Below are positions 1 to 8,347 of a DNA stretch of 27,412 bases, piece after piece (within the stretch, counting starts at the first letter, position 1; the number at the start of each line of letters is the position of its first letter). This DNA is from Verrucomicrobia bacterium UBA3841 (GTDB taxonomy: Bacteria > Verrucomicrobiota > Kiritimatiellia > RFP12 > UBA1067). The stretch covers positions 3,116-30,527 of the forward strand of contig DGHT01000017.1 of the NCBI GenBank assembly GCA_002392765.1. Direction: 5' to 3'. The notes under the pieces are model-generated. The model ran no database searches. It was not told where the DNA came from and saw only the letters and a program-made list of their open reading frames with translations. Both the position numbers and the translations under genes were made by a program.

Positions 1-811
1 CGGAGAACGCGCCGCCGCCGTGGGCTGCCATGCCGCCGTACGTGTCGACAATAATCTTGCGGCCCGTGAGTCCAGAATCGCCGCACGGTCCGCCAGTCAC
101 GAAAGCGCCGGTCGGGTTCACGTAGCATTTGGCGTCCGGGACGAGCAGTCCGGTCCCGGCGAGAAATTCGCGCGCAATGCGCTCTATCTGCGCATAGCAG
201 CCGGCGTTCGCGCCGTCCGCCGTAGTCTGGTGGGAGACTACGATCGTATCGATCGCGGCGGGCTTTCCTTCTTCGTATACGACGGAAAGCTGGCATTTCG
301 AGTCGGGCCGCAGCCACGGCAGCGCGCCGGAATGCCGCAGATCGGCGAAATGCTTCAGCAAGGCGTGCGAATAGACGATCGGGGCGGGCATGAACGACGG
401 GGTTTCGTCCGTCGCGTAGCCGAACATCATTCCCTGGTCTCCGGCGCCTATGGTCTGGCCGTCCTTTTGCACCACGCCCATGGCGATATCTGCGGACTGG
501 CTGTGGAGCGCGGAAACGTACTTGAACGTCTTGCAGTCGAAATCCTCGTCGGCTCTGTCGTAGCCTATGCGCGCGGCGACGCGTCTGGCGATCGCCTGGG
601 TGTCGATCCCCTCAAACCCGTCGCAGGCTATTTCGCCAAGGTTCACGACTAGATTCGGCCCTACCGCCGTTTCGCACGCAACGCGCGCTGCGGGATCCTT
701 CTCCAGGCACGCGTCGAGTATTGCATCGGATATCTGGTCTGCCACCTTGTCGGGATGCCCTTCCGAAACGGACTCCGACGTAAAAATGTGGCTCGTCTTT
801 TCTTTTGCCAT
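1..811 (-). CDS. metK: S-adenosylmethionine synthetase, partial (N-terminal 270 residues)
   Basis: MetK makes S-adenosylmethionine from methionine and ATP in the cytoplasm. The reading frame starts at an ATG (811-809) and runs off the left edge with no stop, so about 270 of the usual 385-400 residues are visible. Family motifs appear in order: SEGHPDKVADQISDAILDA near residues 16-34 (ATP-binding His), GAGDQGMMFGYATDETP near residue 120, and GGPCGDSGLTGRKIIVDTYGG followed by HGGGAFS (glycine-rich loop) at the visible C-terminal end. A purine-rich AGGGA lies about 10 bases upstream of the ATG. The gene is divergent from the gspL-like operon and has its own promoter and a hairpin-bearing leader. 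Identification is secure; nothing in the visible part looks broken. Confidence 0.97.
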   Translation of the reverse strand, partial: MAKEKTSHIFTSESVSEGHPDKVADQISDAILDACLEKDPAARVACETAVGPNLVVNLGEIACDGFEGIDTQAIARRVAARIGYDRADEDFDCKTFKYVSALHSQSADIAMGVVQKDGQTIGAGDQGMMFGYATDETPSFMPAPIVYSHALLKHFADLRHSGALPWLRPDSKCQLSVVYEEGKPAAIDTIVVSHQTTADGANAGCYAQIERIAREFLAGTGLLVPDAKCYVNPTGAFVTGGPCGDSGLTGRKIIVDTYGGMAAHGGGAFS

Positions 812-843
812 TTTATTTCATTCCCTGTAGACTAATTTTTTCA

Positions 844-884
844 CGTCTCACCGGCGGACCAACCCGGTCCGCAGGTCACAGACT
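844..884 (-). promoter_or_regulatory. metK 5' leader hairpin, unassigned
   Basis: Between the metK promoter and its start codon, the leader can form a stem of GCGGACC and GGTCCGC around a 5-base loop (854-872). Outer GTCT/AGAC arms (880-883 with 845-848) and a small internal loop extend it. metK genes are often controlled by S-adenosylmethionine riboswitches. I do not see the conserved bases of SAM-I, SAM-II or SAM/SAH classes, so this is only a structured leader of unknown function. It could also be a chance hairpin or a member of the local hairpin repeats, although it lacks their three-base loop. Confidence 0.4.
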
Positions 885-900
885 GAAATGATTGCCGATT

Positions 901-930
901 ATTATATCATAAATCCGCCGCCGACTTCAA
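901..930 (-). promoter_or_regulatory. metK promoter
   Basis: On the minus strand, TTGAAG (930-925) is followed after 18 bases by a perfect TATAAT (906-901). This sigma70-type promoter would start transcription near 894, giving a leader of roughly 80 bases that contains the hairpin. Confidence 0.65.
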
Positions 931-935
931 TGATA

Positions 936-964
936 TTTACTTTTCCCCTTCTTTTTGATATAAT
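936..964 (+). promoter_or_regulatory. Promoter of the gspL-like operon
   Basis: TTTACT (936-941), a 17-base spacer and a perfect TATAAT (959-964) point rightwards, with a start expected near 971. It overlaps the upstream edge of the metK promoter region, so the two transcription units share a compact divergent control region. The leader to the ATG at 994 is only about 23 bases and has no clear Shine-Dalgarno sequence. Confidence 0.6.
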
Positions 965-993
965 TTTCATAATTGTACGCATAATACCATTAT

Positions 994-2247
994 ATGGCTG
1001 ACACATTGCAAATAGCCGTTTTCGACGGCGAAACGCTTTCGTACCTGCGAAAAGGCAGGGGCGGCGGCGAGGCCATACTCGCGCTCGGACTCGACTGGCT
1101 TCTCGTGCGGATGGTCAAGATCCCCGCGGAATCGCTGGGCGACGCCGACGCTTTCGTCGAGCCGCTGATGAAAGAATTGTCCCCTTTTCCGGACGAGTCG
1201 CTGACCGTATCGTGCGAAACGGTCGCCGAGGACGAATCGGGCCGCACCGTGATCGCGGCGGCTCTCCCCGAAGGCGCCTGCGGACAGATCGAAGAGGCTC
1301 TCGACGCGGAAAAGCTCGACATCGTGCGCGTGGACGCCTTGGCATTCGGAGCGTTGCGTTCGCTTTGGAGCGAAATCTTCTCCACGGACGAAGACATGCG
1401 CCGCATCGTGCTGATCGGGGACGGCCCTGGCATGGCGCTTTTCATTCTCGAGAGGGACAAGCCCGTCGAAATCCGGCACATACACTCCGGGTCCGACGTA
1501 AAGCGCGAAATCACCCTTTCTATCCTGCGCGCGGCGGACCTGGCGGGCCCTTCGGACATCGGCGAAATCGTCGTTTCCGGCGGCATCGACACCGGACCTC
1601 TCGAAATGTTCGGCTCCGTCAGGGTTCTCGAAACCGCGCCCGACGCGGCGGCGGGAATCGAAGAGCGCGCCGCCGATCCGGGGACTCTCAACGCGCTTCC
1701 GGCATCGTGGCTCGACGTCCTCGAAGAAACCCGCTTCAAGCGCAAACTCAAAATTTTCCTCTCGGCGGCGTTCGGCATCTGGACGCTTCTCATGGCGGCC
1801 ATGTTCCTCGCTCCGCAGTACTACCTGCGCAAGAAAAACGCGTACGAGGCCCAGAGCAAGGCGCAGAAAACCGCCTACAGGAGCGTGAGCGAACGAAAGC
1901 GCCAGGTTGAAGCCGTCAGAAGCGTGTCCAACCACGATCTCGGCGCGCTGGAGACGCTCAGGGTCGTCAATTCGGCCATGCAGCCGGACATGACGCTCTC
2001 GAAATGGACGTTCAAGCGCGGCGACAAGGTGTCCTTCAGCGGAACCGTCGACAACGGAGACCAGACGCAGGTGTACACTTTCAAGAACGCCCTGACCGCC
2101 GTCACACTGTCCCAGATAAGCGAGAACGAAGAGGACGACAAGCCGTTTTTCACCGAAGTCGCGCTTCCGCGCGGCGTCATATCCAGAGGATCCAAGGCGA
2201 TGTTCGATGTCGAATGCTCCTTCAAGGAGCCCGGGGAGGAGGACTGA
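994..2247 (+). CDS. GspL/PilM-PilN-like inner-membrane assembly protein
   Basis: A 417-residue protein with the layout of type II secretion GspL, which equals PilM fused to PilN in type IV pili. Residues 1 to about 245 form a cytoplasmic actin-like domain. A single hydrophobic segment spans about 254-278 (IFLSAAFGIWTLLMAAMFLAP), then comes a basic, coiled-coil-prone stretch, and residues about 320-417 form a periplasmic PilN-like domain. In the family, this protein links the cytoplasmic ATPase to the inner-membrane platform. The next two genes, GspM-like and a secretin, support that role. The stop overlaps the next ATG by one base (TGATG). Primary sequence conservation is weak, so the assignment rests on topology and context. 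No assembly ATPase or pseudopilin gene is in the window. Confidence 0.75.
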   Translation: MADTLQIAVFDGETLSYLRKGRGGGEAILALGLDWLLVRMVKIPAESLGDADAFVEPLMKELSPFPDESLTVSCETVAEDESGRTVIAAALPEGACGQIEEALDAEKLDIVRVDALAFGALRSLWSEIFSTDEDMRRIVLIGDGPGMALFILERDKPVEIRHIHSGSDVKREITLSILRAADLAGPSDIGEIVVSGGIDTGPLEMFGSVRVLETAPDAAAGIEERAADPGTLNALPASWLDVLEETRFKRKLKIFLSAAFGIWTLLMAAMFLAPQYYLRKKNAYEAQSKAQKTAYRSVSERKRQVEAVRSVSNHDLGALETLRVVNSAMQPDMTLSKWTFKRGDKVSFSGTVDNGDQTQVYTFKNALTAVTLSQISENEEDDKPFFTEVALPRGVISRGSKAMFDVECSFKEPGEED

Positions 2248-2774
2248 TGGAAGCGTCGCTTAAAGAAAAGGCGGTTTTCGCCGGCCTCGGGGTTTTTCTC
2301 GCGTACGCGCTCGCAGCGGGATGGTGGATGATGAGCGGCAAAGCGTCGATCGAAGACGCCAAAAAGCAGATGGAGCGCGCGAAGTCGATCTGCGAGCGCG
2401 AAAAACGGCTCATTTCTGAAAGACCCGAATGGGACGAACGCTACGAAGAGGAAGCCGCTCTCATTCCGGAGGTCGGCGACGGGGACAACTCCGACACCGT
2501 CTGGATGAGCGTTATGGACAAGATCGCGCAGGACAACAGCGTATTTATCACCGAGCGCCGGCCCGGCAAGGAGGAGATGTCCGGCGACATGCAGCAGACG
2601 ACGGTGGACATAAAATGGACCGCCGCGCTCGAAAGCCTCGTGAAATTCATGCACGAACTGGAAAACACGGACGATGGAAAATTCGACATTCAATCCTTGA
2701 GTTTCTCCCCCGGGAAACGCAAGGGATTCCTGTCCGGCACGCTGACGCTTACATGCATATTCAAGCGCAACTGA
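2247..2774 (+). CDS. GspM/PilO-like inner-membrane protein
   Basis: A 175-residue bitopic protein. A short cytoplasmic N-terminus is followed by one membrane segment at about residues 11-30 (FAGLGVFLAYALAAGWWMM). Next come an alpha-helical charged stretch (about 33-70) and a mixed alpha/beta periplasmic domain. This is the topology of GspM and PilO, which pair with GspL/PilN in the assembly platform. The start at 2247 is chosen because it overlaps the upstream stop and has GGGGAGGAGG directly before it; the frame is open further upstream but inside the previous gene. Function is inferred from topology and position between a GspL-like gene and a secretin; sequence identity alone would not settle GspM against PilO. 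Confidence 0.72.
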   Translation: MEASLKEKAVFAGLGVFLAYALAAGWWMMSGKASIEDAKKQMERAKSICEREKRLISERPEWDERYEEEAALIPEVGDGDNSDTVWMSVMDKIAQDNSVFITERRPGKEEMSGDMQQTTVDIKWTAALESLVKFMHELENTDDGKFDIQSLSFSPGKRKGFLSGTLTLTCIFKRN

Positions 2775-2802
2775 CACCCGGGAACGAAAGGCACAAAACG
2801 CT

Positions 2803-5727
2803 ATGCACAAAACAATTGTCACGGTCTTGATCGCGTCGGCGGCGCTTCCCGCCCTTGCGCAGGCTCCCGCATTGAGGCGCCCGCTGCGCGGCGGCGGTCA
2901 GGGCGGCGGCGCGGCGCAGACGCCCTCTGCGAACGCAGTCGCAAGCGCGTCGGCGGTGGACGCGGAAGCGGACAAAGACAAGGCTTCCGACCTCAACTTC
3001 CTCGAGGCTCCGCTGGACATGGTTCTCGAGACGTACGGCAAGCTCGTCAACCGCACGGTTCTGAAAGACCCGTCCGTGCCGTCCGCGACGATAACGCTCC
3101 AGTCGCGCCCCGGACAGAAACTCACGCGCGAAGAGCAGATCGAGGCGATCGAGGTCTGTCTTGAAATGAACGGCGTGCACATGGACGACTACGGCGAAAA
3201 GTTCGTCCGCGCCCTTCCGCGCGACAAAGTGAGGCAGGAGGGCATTTTCATCGGCGACGAAGACGCCGAACTCGAGGAAAGCGGCAAAGTGGCATCGGTT
3301 CCGATCACCTTCAAGAACATCCCCATCGACGAGGCGAAGACGGTTCTCGAAGGGCTCAAATCGCAGAAAGGCCAGCTTCTCGTCTACGAGCGAATAGGGA
3401 AGATCCTCGTCACCGACACGATGCAGAACATCAACCGGATGAAGCAGATCGCGCGCACAATAGACGTCGCCACCCCGATCAACGAAAACGTTTTCGTCCG
3501 CCAGATAAAGCACGCGAACGCCACGGAAATCAAGACCGCCCTCGAACAGATCGTGCAGGAATCCCAGAAAGAGCTTGAAAAGGCGGGAAAGGCGGCCAAG
3601 AACGCCGAACAGGAAAGACCGTCCAGACTTGGAGTGACAACCCCGGGAACAGCCGGGATAAGTCCTCTCAGAAGGCCGGGAATGCGCAAGGAGGAGACTC
3701 CCGCAACGGCGAACGTGGAAAGCCTCGTCACGAGCGTCAGCGACGCCGACCGCGGCATGATCCGCGGCAAAGTCCTCATCACCGCCGACGAAAGGTCCAA
3801 CAAGCTTATCGTCATCACGGCGAAGACGAACATGGACTTCTTCGACAAGATAATCGAGCAGCTCGACGTTGAAACGACGCCCGACACGGTCGTCAAGGTC
3901 TACCGCCTCAAGTACGCGGAGGCCGAGGACGTCTCCGACATGATAAACGACCTTATCGGCAACACGCAGAAATCCTCCGGCTCCTCGCGCGACAACCAGA
4001 ACGCCGCCGCCAAATCCGGAACGGGCGGAAATCTGACGCGCGGCTCGCAGTCCGGAGGATCGCGGCAATCCTCCAGCGCCTCGTCCGCCAACAACCGCAG
4101 CGGAGAGGCGAAAGCGGGCGAGCTTACAAAGGAAAACACGCAGGTTCTCGCCGACAAGCGCATCAACGGACTTGTCGTCATGACGCAGAAGGAACTCGTC
4201 CCGACGATCGAATCCATCATCGACTCGATGGACATCAAACTCAGCCAGGTTCTTATCGAAACCGTAATCATTGAAGTGAACCTAGGAGACGGACTCACCA
4301 CCGGCATCGACTGGGTGCAGCGCGGCAGAAACAAGGTCACGGAAAGAGTTCCCGTGTACAACAAGTACGGACAGCAACTTTACTGGGAGCAGGATCCCGA
4401 TGATACAACCAAAATGGTTACGTCCACCACGGAATCCGACTGGCCTGTCATGAAGAGCGTCACCACACTTCAGCGCGACGGATTGTTCAACAACGGCAAT
4501 TACATTCTCGGCGGCGGCGGCGGTAGCGGATCGAGCCTTCTTCAGTCTCTCCTGATAGGAGGAGCGTCGAACGCAACGGAACTGGCCGCCGGCGCGACGA
4601 GCGGCGGGCTCAACTATTTCTTAAAATCGGACAAATTAAACATCGCTGCGATAATCCAGGCGTCAAAGAACGACAACCAGGCGAAATATCTCGCTTCGCC
4701 CGTCATCATGACAGTCGACAACAAGGAGGCGAAAATCGACGCCACGAGTTCCCGCCAGTTCTTGACGGGCTGGACTGCGCAGTCGTCGTCGTACGCAGGA
4801 TCCGGAATGCCTTCTCCGCAATACACCGCGAAGGACATAGGCGTCAAGTTGACCATCACCCCGAAAATCAATCCAAACGGGACCGTTATGCTGAAGGTCA
4901 ACGAGGAATACAACCAGGCCACCGAGACCCAGATGATGAAAACGCCTGTGGGGAACACGTACCGCGACGACAGGGTCGATGTCCCCTCGACGCGCACGAT
5001 GGAAGCGGACGTCCTTCTCGAAAACATGCAGACCGTCGTTTTCGGCGGACTGATCGAGAACACCAAGTCCCATATAGAAACTGGAATACCGATTCTGAAG
5101 GACATCCCCATCATCGGAAAATGGCTTTTCGGCAGCGTGGAAGATGCGGAACAGCGTAGAGAGCTGCTCGTGTTCCTGACTCCGTACGTTCTCAATGACG
5201 GCGAAGCGGCGCAGGCAGAGGCTTTGAGGCGCAAGAAGGCTTTGAGCGTTTCAGCGCCCTGGGACGACCACGAATGGTCGGCATCCGATCTGGCCGATCC
5301 CATTCCCACGAAAGAACTTCTGCGCAAGCTCAAAGAAGAGGCGAAGAGGCAGGACGAGGACCGCCAGAACCGCCTCGCGATCGAGAAGTGGAAAATGGAT
5401 CGCGCGAAAGAGCTCGAGAAGATGACGGATTCCGAGCGCAGGTTCTGGATCGAAGAGCACAAGGACGAACTTGAAAAAGAGAGGAAGGCGGAGTTTGAGT
5501 CGAAGGTCGAGGAATTGAGCCAGGAAGATCTGCGCAAGCTCGCGGACGAAATCCGCGAACAGAGGCTCAAAAAGGCAGCGGAAACTACCGCGTCCGAGCG
5601 TGAACGCGAAAAAGACAGGTCCGGCGAACTGGAGCCAGCCTCAGACGCCGGAAAAACCGATGCTTCCGCCGAAGCCGAATCGCATGTCAACGACATCAAC
5701 GCCGCGCCTGCGGAAATGAAGCAGTGA
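2803..5727 (+). CDS. Type II/IV secretin (GspD/PilQ family) with long C-terminal coiled coil
   Basis: A 974-residue outer-membrane secretin, well above the roughly 650 residues of typical GspD. It has a signal peptide (MHKTIVTVLIASAALPALAQA) and a glycine/alanine-rich linker. N0/N1-like modules follow (LNFLEAPLDMVLETYGK; ITFKNIPIDEAKTVLEGL), then further N-domains interrupted by low-complexity Ser/Gly/Asn linkers (about 390-440). The secretin barrel runs from about residue 480 (SQVLIETVIIEV) through a glycine-rich gate (about 569) to GGLIENTKSHIETGIPILKD near 748 and LLVFLTPYVL near 790. After that, a highly charged Glu/Lys/Arg helix runs from about 835 to 945, where most GspD proteins have only a short pilotin-binding tail. 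It lies 28 bases after the gspM-like gene in the same operon. The family call is secure; whether the partner machine is type II secretion or a pilus is not decided here. Confidence 0.92.
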   Translation: MHKTIVTVLIASAALPALAQAPALRRPLRGGGQGGGAAQTPSANAVASASAVDAEADKDKASDLNFLEAPLDMVLETYGKLVNRTVLKDPSVPSATITLQSRPGQKLTREEQIEAIEVCLEMNGVHMDDYGEKFVRALPRDKVRQEGIFIGDEDAELEESGKVASVPITFKNIPIDEAKTVLEGLKSQKGQLLVYERIGKILVTDTMQNINRMKQIARTIDVATPINENVFVRQIKHANATEIKTALEQIVQESQKELEKAGKAAKNAEQERPSRLGVTTPGTAGISPLRRPGMRKEETPATANVESLVTSVSDADRGMIRGKVLITADERSNKLIVITAKTNMDFFDKIIEQLDVETTPDTVVKVYRLKYAEAEDVSDMINDLIGNTQKSSGSSRDNQNAAAKSGTGGNLTRGSQSGGSRQSSSASSANNRSGEAKAGELTKENTQVLADKRINGLVVMTQKELVPTIESIIDSMDIKLSQVLIETVIIEVNLGDGLTTGIDWVQRGRNKVTERVPVYNKYGQQLYWEQDPDDTTKMVTSTTESDWPVMKSVTTLQRDGLFNNGNYILGGGGGSGSSLLQSLLIGGASNATELAAGATSGGLNYFLKSDKLNIAAIIQASKNDNQAKYLASPVIMTVDNKEAKIDATSSRQFLTGWTAQSSSYAGSGMPSPQYTAKDIGVKLTITPKINPNGTVMLKVNEEYNQATETQMMKTPVGNTYRDDRVDVPSTRTMEADVLLENMQTVVFGGLIENTKSHIETGIPILKDIPIIGKWLFGSVEDAEQRRELLVFLTPYVLNDGEAAQAEALRRKKALSVSAPWDDHEWSASDLADPIPTKELLRKLKEEAKRQDEDRQNRLAIEKWKMDRAKELEKMTDSERRFWIEEHKDELEKERKAEFESKVEELSQEDLRKLADEIREQRLKKAAETTASEREREKDRSGELEPASDAGKTDASAEAESHVNDINAAPAEMKQ

Positions 5728-5774
5728 CATCCAGATTCAGGATCATTGCGGAATTATGGAATTGAAGGAATCAA

Positions 5775-6036
5775 GGAGATGGAGCGTCCCGCTCCGTCGT
5801 ACTGACGCGGCGAGACGCCGCATCTCCTTGGTGATCGACGCGGCGAGAGAACGGAGATGGAGCGTCCCGCTCCGTCGTATAGACGCGGCGAGACGCCGCA
5901 TCTACTTGGTGATCGACGTAGCAAGAGAACGGAGATGGAGCGTCCCGCTCCGTCGTACTGACGCGGCGAGACGCCGCATCTACTTGGTGATCGACGCGGC
6001 TAGAAAACGGAGATGGAGCGTCCCGCTCCGTCACTA
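5775..6036. repeat. 78-bp tandem repeat array (about 3.3 copies)
   Basis: Copies begin at 5775, 5853, 5931 and 6009, exactly 78 bases apart, and the last is partial. Each full unit holds two hairpins facing each other: GGAGCG-TCC-CGCTCC on the plus strand, and GCGGCG-AGA-CGCCGC, which reads GCGGCG-TCT-CGCCGC on the minus strand. Both carry the same GAT...GTC flanks and an AAGGAGATG-like head in their own orientation (AAGTAGATG in later copies). Because 78 is divisible by three, both strands stay open, giving 26-residue periodic translations that I regard as artefacts. Confidence 0.95.
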
Positions 6037-6045
6037 ACTGGGGAA

Positions 6046-6062
6046 GCCGCCGTCCCGGCGGC
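6046..6062. repeat. GC hairpin with TCC loop
   Basis: GCCGCCG, loop TCC, then CGGCGGC: a perfect 7-bp stem ending 6 bases before the ribosome-binding site of the TolA-like gene. It has the same three-base loop as the neighbouring repeat hairpins but a different stem. Confidence 0.8.
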
Positions 6063-6082
6063 TATATGAAGGAGAATTACAC

Positions 6083-7039
6083 ATGATAAAATGGATAGCA
6101 ATAGCGCTTCTCGGCGCGGGTTTGGTTGCCGGAGCCGGCGCTTGGATCTTCCATACGGACGCCATGGAGAAGATGGCGGCGTCGGCTGCGGCGCAGGCCG
6201 AGAATGAAGCGGAGACCGCGCGCAGCGAAGCGCAGAAGGAAAAACTTGCTGCGCAGGCGGAAGTCGCAAAAGCGCAGCAAGAGGCGCACGCGGCGGCGAT
6301 GGCTGAAGAGTCGAGAAAGGCGAAGGAGGCGGAACTGGCAAAACGCAAGGTCGACGAATCTGTCGCGAAAGAGGAGCGCGCAAAGGCCGAGGCCGCCGCA
6401 AAGAAGGCGGCGGAAGACCGCGCGGCGGCGGAAGCGGAAGCGAAGAAAGCGGAGGCTGACCGCGCGGCGGCCGCGGCCCGCAAGGAAACGGCGAGACTTG
6501 AAGCGCAAAAGGCTAAATCGGACGCGGAGGCAGAGGCGTCGAGAGCGCTGGCGGAGTCGGACGCCCTGGCGCGTGAGAAACTCGCAGCGGAAAAGGACAT
6601 CGCCGAGCGCGACCTTCTCGAACTGCGGCGCATGGATCTGGCGCAGGCTGAAAGGGAACTTCTCGAATGGCGCAGAAGCCTCGAAGAGCGTGAGCAGGCT
6701 CTCAAGCCAGAGAAGACGATACTCGACCTTGCGTCCACCAACCAGGACGCGGAAGACGAAAAGAGCGAAGGCAAGATACTTCCAGAGAACGATCCCACGA
6801 TACCGAGACAGACGAGAAATCTCCACAAAGTCCAGAGAATCGCCGATGAAAGGATGGACCTGATTTCCGCGAACGTCGAAAGCAACGTTACCAAGCGCCT
6901 TGAAAGGCTCTACGAAAACGCGCTTAGGGAAGACCGGATTGTCGATGCCGATTTCTACCGCAAACAACTGAAACAAATGTACCCCGGCTGGATATTCACT
7001 CCAAAGAACGGGGAACAGGAAATGGAGAACGGGGATTAA
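6083..7039 (+). CDS. TolA-like membrane-anchored coiled-coil protein
   Basis: A 318-residue protein with one N-terminal membrane segment (MIKWIAIALLGAGLVAGAGAWIF). A long Ala/Glu/Lys/Arg-rich helix covers about residues 28-215, and a small globular C-terminal part follows (about 240-310; RIADERMDLISANVESNVTKRLERLYENALR). This resembles TolA-type envelope-spanning proteins, but the composition alone produces that likeness and I do not recognise a family for the C-terminal part. An ideal AAGGAG site sits 8 bases upstream. Its place after the secretin operon suggests an envelope role, possibly with the secretin, whose own tail is also a charged helix. The last codons (KNGEQEMENGD) and the following AACTCTC repeats look like repeat sequence that has reached into the 3' end. 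Confidence 0.8.
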   Translation: MIKWIAIALLGAGLVAGAGAWIFHTDAMEKMAASAAAQAENEAETARSEAQKEKLAAQAEVAKAQQEAHAAAMAEESRKAKEAELAKRKVDESVAKEERAKAEAAAKKAAEDRAAAEAEAKKAEADRAAAAARKETARLEAQKAKSDAEAEASRALAESDALAREKLAAEKDIAERDLLELRRMDLAQAERELLEWRRSLEEREQALKPEKTILDLASTNQDAEDEKSEGKILPENDPTIPRQTRNLHKVQRIADERMDLISANVESNVTKRLERLYENALREDRIVDADFYRKQLKQMYPGWIFTPKNGEQEMENGD

Positions 7040-7056
7040 CTCTCAACTCTCAACTA
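7038..7056. repeat. AACTCTC heptamer run
   Basis: Two full AACTCTC units and a partial third begin on the stop codon of the TolA-like gene and end just before the ychF ribosome-binding site. The run is a second heptamer type, distinct from the GGGAANN arrays. Confidence 0.65.
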
Positions 7057-7066
7057 AAGGAAAACA

Positions 7067-8188
7067 ATGAGTCTATCAGTAGGAATCGTGGGACTGCCGA
7101 ACGTCGGCAAGTCGACTCTGTTCAACGCGCTTACGAAGAAGCAGCAGGCGGCGGCCGAAAACTACCCCTTCTGCACCATCGAACCGAATACGTCGATAGT
7201 GGAAGTCAAGGATCCGAGGCTTGAGGAACTCGCCAAGATCGACAAGCCGGCGCAGATTATCCGGGCCACCGTGGAATTCACCGACATCGCGGGACTCGTC
7301 AAGGGGGCGTCCAAGGGCGAAGGTCTTGGAAACAAGTTTCTCGCCAACATCAGGGAATGCGACGCGATACTGCACGTCGTCAGGTGTTTCGAGAACGACG
7401 ACATCATACACGTCCAGGAAGGCGGAAACAAATCCGCGCCCATCGACCCTGCGGGCGACGCGGAGACGATCGAGACGGAACTCGTCCTCGCCGACATGGA
7501 GCAGCTTCAGCGCCGCTACGACAAAATCCGCAAGGAAGCGCAGGCAAAACCGGCGTTGCGGCCCGAAGCGGAAGCGTGCGCCGCCCTTCTCAAGCATCTC
7601 GAAAACGGAGGAAGCGTAAGATCCTTCCCTCGCAAGGAAGGCGATGCCATCATCGATGTCATCAGGGAACTGAAGTTCCTCACCGAAAAGCCCGTCATTT
7701 TCTGCGCGAACGTCGCGGAAGACGATGTGACCGGCGAAAACAACCCGCATGTCGCCGCGCTCAGGGAGTACGCCGCAAAACAGGGCGCACAGACGGTCGT
7801 CATCTGCGCGCAGATGGAAGCCGACCTCGCGGGCCTTTCAGACACCGAGGCGAAAGAATTCCTCGAATCGTACGGTCTCAAGGAAAGTTCGCTCGACAGG
7901 ACCATCGCCCTTGCGTACAAGACGCTCGGCCTCGCGAGCTATTTCACGTCCGGTCCGAAGGAATCGCGCGCATGGACATTCAGGCGCGGCTGGAAAGCGC
8001 CAAAATGCGCGGGCGTCATCCACACGGATTTCGAAAAGGGATTCATCCGCGCCGAAGTCGTACCGTTCGAAGAATACGTCAAACACGGCGGCACAGCGGG
8101 CGCGAGAGCCGCCGGCACTCTCCGTCCCGAAGGCAAGGAATACGAAATGCAGGACGGCGACGTGGTGGAATTCCTCTTCAACAGGTAG
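7067..8188 (+). CDS. ychF: Ribosome-binding ATPase YchF (Obg family)
   Basis: A 373-residue cytoplasmic P-loop NTPase, close to the 363 residues of typical YchF. The N-terminus carries GLPNVGKSTLFNALT (G1, residues 8-22), then NYPFCTIEPN, DIAGLVKGASKGEGLGN (G3 region) and NVAE (residues about 216-219), the YchF version of the G4 motif that favours ATP over GTP. The C-terminal TGS domain ends with EYEMQDGDVVEFLFN. YchF associates with ribosomes and is linked to stress responses. An AAAGGA site precedes the ATG. It is probably read with the gene upstream (27-base gap). A heptamer repeat array begins directly at its stop codon. Confidence 0.97.
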   Translation: MSLSVGIVGLPNVGKSTLFNALTKKQQAAAENYPFCTIEPNTSIVEVKDPRLEELAKIDKPAQIIRATVEFTDIAGLVKGASKGEGLGNKFLANIRECDAILHVVRCFENDDIIHVQEGGNKSAPIDPAGDAETIETELVLADMEQLQRRYDKIRKEAQAKPALRPEAEACAALLKHLENGGSVRSFPRKEGDAIIDVIRELKFLTEKPVIFCANVAEDDVTGENNPHVAALREYAAKQGAQTVVICAQMEADLAGLSDTEAKEFLESYGLKESSLDRTIALAYKTLGLASYFTSGPKESRAWTFRRGWKAPKCAGVIHTDFEKGFIRAEVVPFEEYVKHGGTAGARAAGTLRPEGKEYEMQDGDVVEFLFNR

Positions 8189-8295
8189 GAAGAGGGAAGA
8201 GAGAAGAGAGATGAGGGAAACTGGGGGAACGTATCCCCCGAGCGCAGCGAGTCGCCGAAGGCGATGCCCTAGCAGGGGTGGCGTCTCGCCCGTTT

Positions 8296-8337
8296 GAAGA
8301 GGGAAGAGGGAACAGGGAACGGGGAACGGGGAACAGG
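8296..8337. repeat. GAAGAGG/GAACGGG heptamer array
   Basis: Six consecutive 7-base units (GAAGAGG twice, GAACAGG, GAACGGG twice, GAACAGG), 42 bases in total. The same motif recurs at 8369-8396, inside thrC and at the end of the yrdC-like gene. Confidence 0.9.
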
Positions 8338-8347
8338 AAAACTGGGG

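Larger units (their letters stand above)
5728..6082. other. Intergenic region filled by repeats
   Basis: This 355-base gap between the secretin and the TolA-like gene holds a 78-bp tandem array and a GC-rich hairpin. A strong AAGGAG ribosome-binding site (6069-6074) lies 8 bases before the next ATG. I see no convincing promoter or T-run terminator in it. Confidence 0.8.

Noticed and set aside
812..900. A known SAM riboswitch
   Set aside because: I could not find the conserved core bases of SAM-I, SAM-II or SAM/SAH classes, so only an unassigned leader structure is reported.
2761..4068. A 435-residue minus-strand frame opposite the secretin
   Set aside because: The opposite strand encodes an unambiguous secretin. 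The antisense frame is a high-GC artefact.
5775..6036. CRISPR array
   Set aside because: The unit is repeated whole with almost no variation; there are no unique spacers and no cas genes.
5756..6037. Open reading frames on both strands across the 78-bp array
   Set aside because: They exist only because the repeat length is a multiple of three. The translations are arginine-rich 26-residue repeats without domains, and the hairpin structure explains the conservation.
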